The notes under the pieces were generated by a model, which did no database searches, was not told the DNA's origin, and saw nothing but the letters and a program-made list of their open reading frames with translations. From Candidatus Fibrimonadales bacterium (lineage in GTDB: Bacteria > Fibrobacterota > Fibrobacteria > Fibrobacterales > Fibrobacteraceae), in the NCBI GenBank assembly GCA_009788135.1, contig WQSA01000090.1, positions 1-8,800 of the forward strand: a DNA stretch of 8,800 nucleotides, given 5' to 3'. Shown here piece by piece: positions 5,217-8,800 of the stretch. Both the position numbers and the translations under genes were made by a program. Positions within the stretch are counted from its first letter, which is position 1. Every line of letters begins with the position of its first letter.

Positions 5217-8200
5217 TCATTTCACCATTCTAAGTGTCTCCCCATTTAAGTTCACCAGGTATATGCCTTTGGGCAAGTGCGCTATGGATATGTTTTCGTT
5301 TGGCATTACGGTTTTGCTCATAAGCGTTTTGCCTTTGAGGTCAACTATGCGAATGGTTGCCGCTTTGGACAGGCCAAGAATTGAGAAGCTTTCTCCGGTT
5401 CGCAGTATGCGTAGGTTATGGGTTGCAGGGGTTGTGTTGGAGTTCCATACGAGTTGCTGTGGATTGACTGTTATTGCAACATAATCTGTTGGAACTTCCT
5501 TTACCTCCACATCGGCAATCTCTACAAAGCCTTCGTTATCACCATTTTTGTATGAAACACCAGACTTGCCATCTTTAATTGCCCAAACGGCTGTTGCACC
5601 TTCTGTGGGTAGTGTTGTTAAGTGAGTGTTTGAGTCTTTGGCGTAAACGTATGAGTCAGTGCCAGTTTTATTCCATGCGATTATAATGCCACCATTGAGA
5701 TTGTATGCGTCAGAAACAACATATGTGGTACTCGTACCAATTCCTGCAACAACACCACCGCTCATAGTGAAAGTGCCGCCAGACACATACACGCCGCCGA
5801 CATAGCTGCTACTGTTTCCAGTGATGCTGCCGCCGCTCATGGCAAAGGTGCCACCGACAGACACATACACGCCACCGCCGACATAGCTGCTACTGTTTCC
5901 AGTGATGCTGCCACCACTCATCGTGAAGGTGCCAGAAGACACATACACGCCACCGCCGCTATTTCCTGTGATGCTACCACCATTCATCGTGGAAGTACCA
6001 CAGTTTATATATACAAGAGAACCACCACCGCCGTTAGCAAACTCACCGTCTTTGTCGCCATCAATGATTATGTTTTCTAAAATAAGTTTTGCACAAACAG
6101 TAAACAAATTGCCGTTCACTCCTCGCTTGAGAGTGACAGGAGCAGATGGATTTGCGCTGCGAATGGTTAGCGTTATGCCTGCTGTTGATGGCGCTGGAAT
6201 GCTAATCAATTGGTCTAATACCAAGTCTTGATTCAGTTCTATTACAACATCTGACTGCGCAGTTGCAAACGCATTGATTTGGTGGTGAAGAAACGAGCCG
6301 CCAACGCTCAAGGCACCATCGTAAAAGACAATAGCCCTATGCCCAGCGTCATCGTGAAAATACTGAGCATGCTCGGCTGTCGCACCGCTTTGGACAAACA
6401 CTCCGTTGTTGTCGACAGAGGTTATGCCAACGTTCATCCCCGTGGCTGGGCTGGCTATGGCTATGTATTTGTTGCCATCGAGGTAAACATTGCTGGCTGT
6501 GATTGATGTGCCAGAACCACGAGTGTTGCCAGTGACTACAGCCGTGCCACCGAAAGTGACACTGCCGCCAGACACAAGCACGCCGCCGCTGTTTCCAGTG
6601 ATGCTGCCACCGCTCATCGTGAAAGTGCCAGAAAACACATACACACCGCCGCCATAGCTGCTACTGTTTCCAGTGATGCTGCCGCCGCTCATAGTGAAGG
6701 TGCCGCCAGACACAAGCACGCCGCCGCCATGGTTGCCAGCGCTGTTTCCAGTGATGCTGCCGCCGTTCATAGTGAATGTGCCATCTCCTACATACACGCC
6801 GCTTCCAGCGCCAGAGTTGCCGCTTATGCTGCCACCGCTCATTATAAAGGTGCCACTACCAACAGACACACCGCCGCCGTTATTGTAGCTGCTATTGTTG
6901 CACACAACTGCGCCTTCTTTCATCGTAAGAGTACCGCCGCCATACACACTCACGAGAGAACCACCGCCATTGGCAAACTCACCATCTTTATCACCATCGA
7001 TGATGATTTCTTCAAAAATGAGCGACGTATTGGATGGGACAGTGAACAAATCACCGCTCACTCCTCGCTTAAGGATGACAGGAGCAGCAGGATTTGCGCT
7101 GCGGATTGTTAGCGTTATGCCAGCCGCTGCCGGAGCAGGAATGCTAATCAATTGGTCTAAAATCAAGTCTTGATTCAGTTCTATTACAACATCCGACTGC
7201 GCAGTTGCGAAAGCCTCTATCTGATAATGTAAAAATGAGCCGCCTGCAATCAATGCACCATTGTGAAAGAAAATTGCCTTGCCAGCAATATCATCGTGAA
7301 AATATTGTGCATGCTCGGCTGTCGCACCGCTTTGAACAAACACTCCGTTGTTGTTACTTTTCGTTATGCCAACATTCATTCCCGTAGCTGGGCTGACGAG
7401 GGCTATGTATTGGTTGTCATTGAGGTAAACATTGCTCGCAGTGATTGATGTGCCAGAGCCAGAAGTGTTGCCGGTGACCACAGCCGTGCCTCCGAAAGTG
7501 ACACTGCCGCCGCCATACACATACACATACACGCCGCCGCTACTGTTTCCAGTGATGCTGCCGCCACTCATGGCGAAGGTGCCACTATAAACAATCACAC
7601 CAACGCCGCCAATATTTTCACTAATTTCACCTCCGTTCATAGTAAAGGTGCTGCTACCATTTCTTACACACACGCCGCCACCCGTGTTTCCGTTGATTGA
7701 GCCGCCATTCATCGTTAAGGAAGAAACAGACACACCGCCGCCCCAGTTGCTGCCGTTGGGGACGCTGTTGCCACTGATGCTACCGCCGTCCATGATGAAG
7801 GTGCCAGAAGCATACACGCCACCACCACTAGATTCAGCAGTATTGCCACTGATTGTACCGCCAGTCATTATAAATATGGCGTTCCTATATGATGCAACAC
7901 CGCCACCAATGCCGCTTGCGAAGTTTTCGCCGATTTTGCCACCGTTCATAGTGAATATACCCTCGAATATAAACACGCCACCGCCATCGCCCCTGTGGCT
8001 GCTGCTACCGGCAGTGTTTCCTCTGATTTCGCCACCGTCCATGGTGAAGGTACCAGAAGACACATACACGCCGCCGCCGTTATAGAGGCTGCTGTTGCCA
8101 CTGATGCTGCCACCGTCCATGGTGAAGGAGCCGTCAGACACATACACGCCGCCGCCGCTGCCGCCCATATAGTAGTCGCTGTAATCGTTGTTGCGTACAA

Positions 8201-8618
8201 CTGCGCCTTCTTTCATCGTAAAAGTACCGTCAACATATACCAGCGAGCCACCGCCGTCAGCAAACTCACCGTCTTTGTCACCATCAATGATAATATCTTC
8301 CAAAACAAGTGCCGCATCACCAGACACAGTAAACAAATTGCCGCTTACCCCACGCTTAAGAACAACAGGTTCTTCAGAATTTACGCTGCGGATGGTTAGC
8401 GTTTTGCCGTTAGCGTTCGCAGGAATGGTTACAAGCGATGTTAGAGTAAGATCCACCCCAACTACAATCTCAACATCACTCGTTGCTGTTGCATAACTCG
8501 CCACCCGAGCATTGAACTCATCAAGCGTTGTAACATTTTGCGCACAAATTCCGCATACGGCAATCAAAATAACCGCACATGCCTTGATCCAATTACGCAC
8601 TTTGAGTTGCTTTTTCAT
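5217..8618 (-). CDS. Large secreted beta-helix surface protein with T9SS type A sorting domain
   Basis: The protein has 1133 residues. Residues 1-26 form a Sec signal peptide (basic start, hydrophobic core, probable cleavage ICA|QN). Three modules follow. Each has a header of about 100 residues containing the blocks 'LTIRS', 'LKRGV' and 'IIIDGDKDGEFA' (headers at about 32-147, 462-575 and 776-872). After each header come beta-helix coils of the form 'TFTMxGGSIxGN' with 'GGGVYV' (152-371, 576-684 and 873-955). About 956-1060 is unique. Residues 1068-1133 are a T9SS sorting domain: 'TIRIVDLKGKTLMSK' and then 'ISIAHLPKGIYLVNLNGE', ending 'LRMVK'. The coils resemble the GGA-type repeats of chlamydial polymorphic membrane proteins and other right-handed helices, so an adhesin or glycan-binding role is inference. 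No catalytic motif is apparent. AGGAGGG seven bases before ATG fixes the start. The frame is intact throughout. Confidence 0.88.
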   Translation of the reverse strand: MKKQLKVRNWIKACAVILIAVCGICAQNVTTLDEFNARVASYATATSDVEIVVGVDLTLTSLVTIPANANGKTLTIRSVNSEEPVVLKRGVSGNLFTVSGDAALVLEDIIIDGDKDGEFADGGGSLVYVDGTFTMKEGAVVRNNDYSDYYMGGSGGGVYVSDGSFTMDGGSISGNSSLYNGGGVYVSSGTFTMDGGEIRGNTAGSSSHRGDGGGVFIFEGIFTMNGGKIGENFASGIGGGVASYRNAIFIMTGGTISGNTAESSGGGVYASGTFIMDGGSISGNSVPNGSNWGGGVSVSSLTMNGGSINGNTGGGVCVRNGSSTFTMNGGEISENIGGVGVIVYSGTFAMSGGSITGNSSGGVYVYVYGGGSVTFGGTAVVTGNTSGSGTSITASNVYLNDNQYIALVSPATGMNVGITKSNNNGVFVQSGATAEHAQYFHDDIAGKAIFFHNGALIAGGSFLHYQIEAFATAQSDVVIELNQDLILDQLISIPAPAAAGITLTIRSANPAAPVILKRGVSGDLFTVPSNTSLIFEEIIIDGDKDGEFANGGGSLVSVYGGGTLTMKEGAVVCNNSSYNNGGGVSVGSGTFIMSGGSISGNSGAGSGVYVGDGTFTMNGGSITGNSAGNHGGGVLVSGGTFTMSGGSITGNSSSYGGGVYVFSGTFTMSGGSITGNSGGVLVSGGSVTFGGTAVVTGNTRGSGTSITASNVYLDGNKYIAIASPATGMNVGITSVDNNGVFVQSGATAEHAQYFHDDAGHRAIVFYDGALSVGGSFLHHQINAFATAQSDVVIELNQDLVLDQLISIPAPSTAGITLTIRSANPSAPVTLKRGVNGNLFTVCAKLILENIIIDGDKDGEFANGGGGSLVYINCGTSTMNGGSITGNSGGGVYVSSGTFTMSGGSITGNSSSYVGGGVYVSVGGTFAMSGGSITGNSSSYVGGVYVSGGTFTMSGGVVAGIGTSTTYVVSDAYNLNGGIIIAWNKTGTDSYVYAKDSNTHLTTLPTEGATAVWAIKDGKSGVSYKNGDNEGFVEIADVEVKEVPTDYVAITVNPQQLVWNSNTTPATHNLRILRTGESFSILGLSKAATIRIVDLKGKTLMSKTVMPNENISIAHLPKGIYLVNLNGETLRMVK
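5220..5417 (-). other. T9SS type A C-terminal sorting domain (part of the surface protein)
   Basis: Residues 1068-1133 form a compact beta-sandwich-like tail. Its hallmark blocks are 'IRIVDLKGK' followed by 'LPKGIYLVNL' and a final basic 'MVK'. In this family the domain directs cargo through the type IX outer-membrane translocon and is then cleaved or anchored. Its presence implies the host encodes a T9SS elsewhere. Confidence 0.85.
5754..6002 (-). repeat. Beta-helix coil repeats of module 3 (3 coils plus one degenerate)
   Basis: Coils begin at about residues 875, 897 and 924, with a degenerate end coil at 949 ('TFTMSGGVVAG'). The second and third are close copies sharing 'AMSGG/TMSGG' and 'SITGNSSSYVGG'. 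Confidence 0.83.
6003..6566 (-). repeat. Surface-protein linker plus header block, copy 2
   Basis: This block encodes residues 685-872 with the same order of motifs as copy 1. The period between copies is about 940 bp. A few residues are missing near 842, where 'TVCAK' replaces 'TVPSNTS'. The header of module 1 (8178-8525) is a third, more diverged relative without the preceding linker. Confidence 0.85.
6567..6893 (-). repeat. Beta-helix coil repeats of module 2 (4 coils)
   Basis: Four coils begin at about residues 590, 614, 640 and 665 with 24-26 residue spacing. The last two share the identical core 'TFTMSGGSITGNS', suggesting recent duplication. Confidence 0.85.
6894..7505 (-). repeat. 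Surface-protein linker plus header block, copy 1
   Basis: This block encodes residues 372-575: 'SVTFGGTAVVTGNT', 'SITASNVYL', 'SPATGMNVGIT', 'GVFVQSGATAEHAQYFHDD', then the header of module 2. It is a near-duplicate of 6003-6566 in protein and in long DNA stretches. For example, the sequence around 7143-7200 closely matches that around 6201-6260. Confidence 0.85.
7506..8165 (-). repeat. Beta-helix coil repeats of module 1 (8 coils)
   Basis: Eight 'FTMxGGxIxxN' coils begin at about residues 165, 190, 221, 248, 273, 301, 324 and 347. Spacing is 23-31 residues (about 70-90 bp). They differ most in the inserts between coils. Confidence 0.85.
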
Positions 8619-8624
8619 AGCAAT

Positions 8625-8631
8625 CCCTCCT
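8625..8631 (-). promoter_or_regulatory. Strong Shine-Dalgarno of the surface-protein gene
   Basis: The minus strand reads AGGAGGG ending seven bases before the ATG at 8618. It is the best ribosome binding site in the window and fixes the start. Confidence 0.88.
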
Positions 8632-8663
8632 TTTTAGGTTTATTTTTTGTGAAATTGAAAGAA

Positions 8664-8686
8664 TTAAGGTGTATTCTATACCTTAA
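8664..8686. promoter_or_regulatory. Palindrome upstream of the surface-protein gene
   Basis: TTAAGGTGTA (8664-8673) and TATACCTTAA (8677-8686) are inverted repeats with a 3-base centre and one mismatch. On the minus strand the right arm contains a -10-like TATAGAAT, about 45-60 bases before the start codon. It could be an operator overlapping a promoter, or a small hairpin. No T tract follows directly on either strand, which argues against a terminator. Confidence 0.45.
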
Positions 8687-8777
8687 AAACAAATTTTTAA
8701 TATTCTGAAAATTAACTAAATTCTGGCCAATTCTGATTCTGACAAGAGGAATATGATTGGAAAATTTTCTGGTTAAT

Positions 8778-8796
8778 GGGGGGGGGGGGGGGGGGG
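8778..8796 (+). repeat. Poly(G) tract, 19 G
   Basis: An uninterrupted G19 lies 160 bases upstream of the surface-protein start, in otherwise A/T-rich sequence, and is followed by AAAA at the window edge. It may be a slippage-prone tract or a sequencing/assembly artefact. The sequence alone cannot tell which. Confidence 0.75.
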
Positions 8797-8800
8797 AAAA

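Larger units (their letters stand above)
8619..8800. other. Upstream region of the surface-protein gene; no gene seen
   Basis: These 182 bases hold the Shine-Dalgarno, the palindrome, four ATTCTG hexamers (8702, 8720, 8730 and 8736) and a run of 19 G at 8778-8796. The only plus-strand start with a purine-rich leader (ATG at 8753) stops after seven codons. No convincing -35/-10 pair is seen. Confidence 0.6.

Noticed and set aside
5754..8165. Regularly spaced repeats suggesting a CRISPR array
   Set aside because: The repeats are in-frame coding coils of variable length and sequence, with no conserved repeat/unique spacer pattern and no cas genes.
5902..8496. Several Pro/Thr-rich or Ala/His-rich plus-strand frames (for example 7648-8085)
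   Set aside because: They mirror the beta-helix coil repeats on the other strand, repeat with the same period, and have no start signals.
8753..8800. Divergent plus-strand gene starting at 8753 or at the ATG before the G tract (8776)
   Set aside because: The first stops after seven codons. The second would be poly-Gly with no Shine-Dalgarno and is cut by the window edge after a few codons.
1..8800. A defence or toxin system around the nuclease gene
   Set aside because: The PD-(D/E)XK/ATPase protein stands alone. No methylase, toxin-antitoxin pair, reverse transcriptase or other defence partner is encoded nearby.

Overview
The window most likely comes from a member of the Fibrobacterota, possibly a gut-type relative of Fibrobacter. 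Four things suggest this. One lipoprotein carries a Ser/Asn-rich linker of a kind common in that phylum. A large secreted beta-helix protein ends in a type IX secretion (T9SS) type A sorting domain. A surface carbohydrate-binding domain of the Cthe_2159 type is present. A multi-copy-type AAA-ATPase/PD-(D/E)XK gene is also present. This assignment is inference from protein style; no marker gene is present, and a Bacteroidota or other T9SS-bearing lineage is not excluded.

All six recognisable genes lie on the minus strand, so transcription runs from 8618 towards 1. In that order they are: a 1133-residue secreted, repeat-rich surface protein (8618-5217); 18 bp later a 532-residue AAA-ATPase-like/PD-(D/E)XK protein (5198-3600); an intergenic stretch of about 210 bp almost filled by an imperfect inverted-repeat, MITE-like element (3401-3579); lspA, signal peptidase II (3388-2888); a 91-bp gap with a plausible promoter; and a tightly overlapping three-gene operon. 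That operon encodes a carbohydrate-binding lipoprotein (2796-1348), a VTC-type polyphosphate polymerase domain protein (1348-557) and a DUF4956 membrane protein (560 to beyond position 1, truncated by the window edge).

The last three genes are joined by TGATG and ATGA stop/start overlaps and are probably translationally coupled. They look like one functional unit: an outer-surface glycan-binding lipoprotein, a cytosolic nucleotide-dependent polymerase of the triphosphate-tunnel fold, and a multi-spanning membrane protein. The substrate and product of this unit are not known to me. LspA, encoded just upstream, is the enzyme that would process the lipoprotein, but it also serves every lipoprotein in the cell.

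The large surface protein is built from three modules. Each has a header of about 100 residues followed by a right-handed beta-helix of repeated 'TFTMxGGSIxGN' coils (8, 4 and 3-4 coils). Two of the junction blocks are near-duplicates. Upstream lie a strong Shine-Dalgarno, a hairpin-like palindrome, four ATTCTG hexamers and, at the window edge, a run of 19 G. The G run may be a slippage tract or a sequencing/assembly artefact. I see no tRNA, rRNA, CRISPR array or classical insertion sequence.
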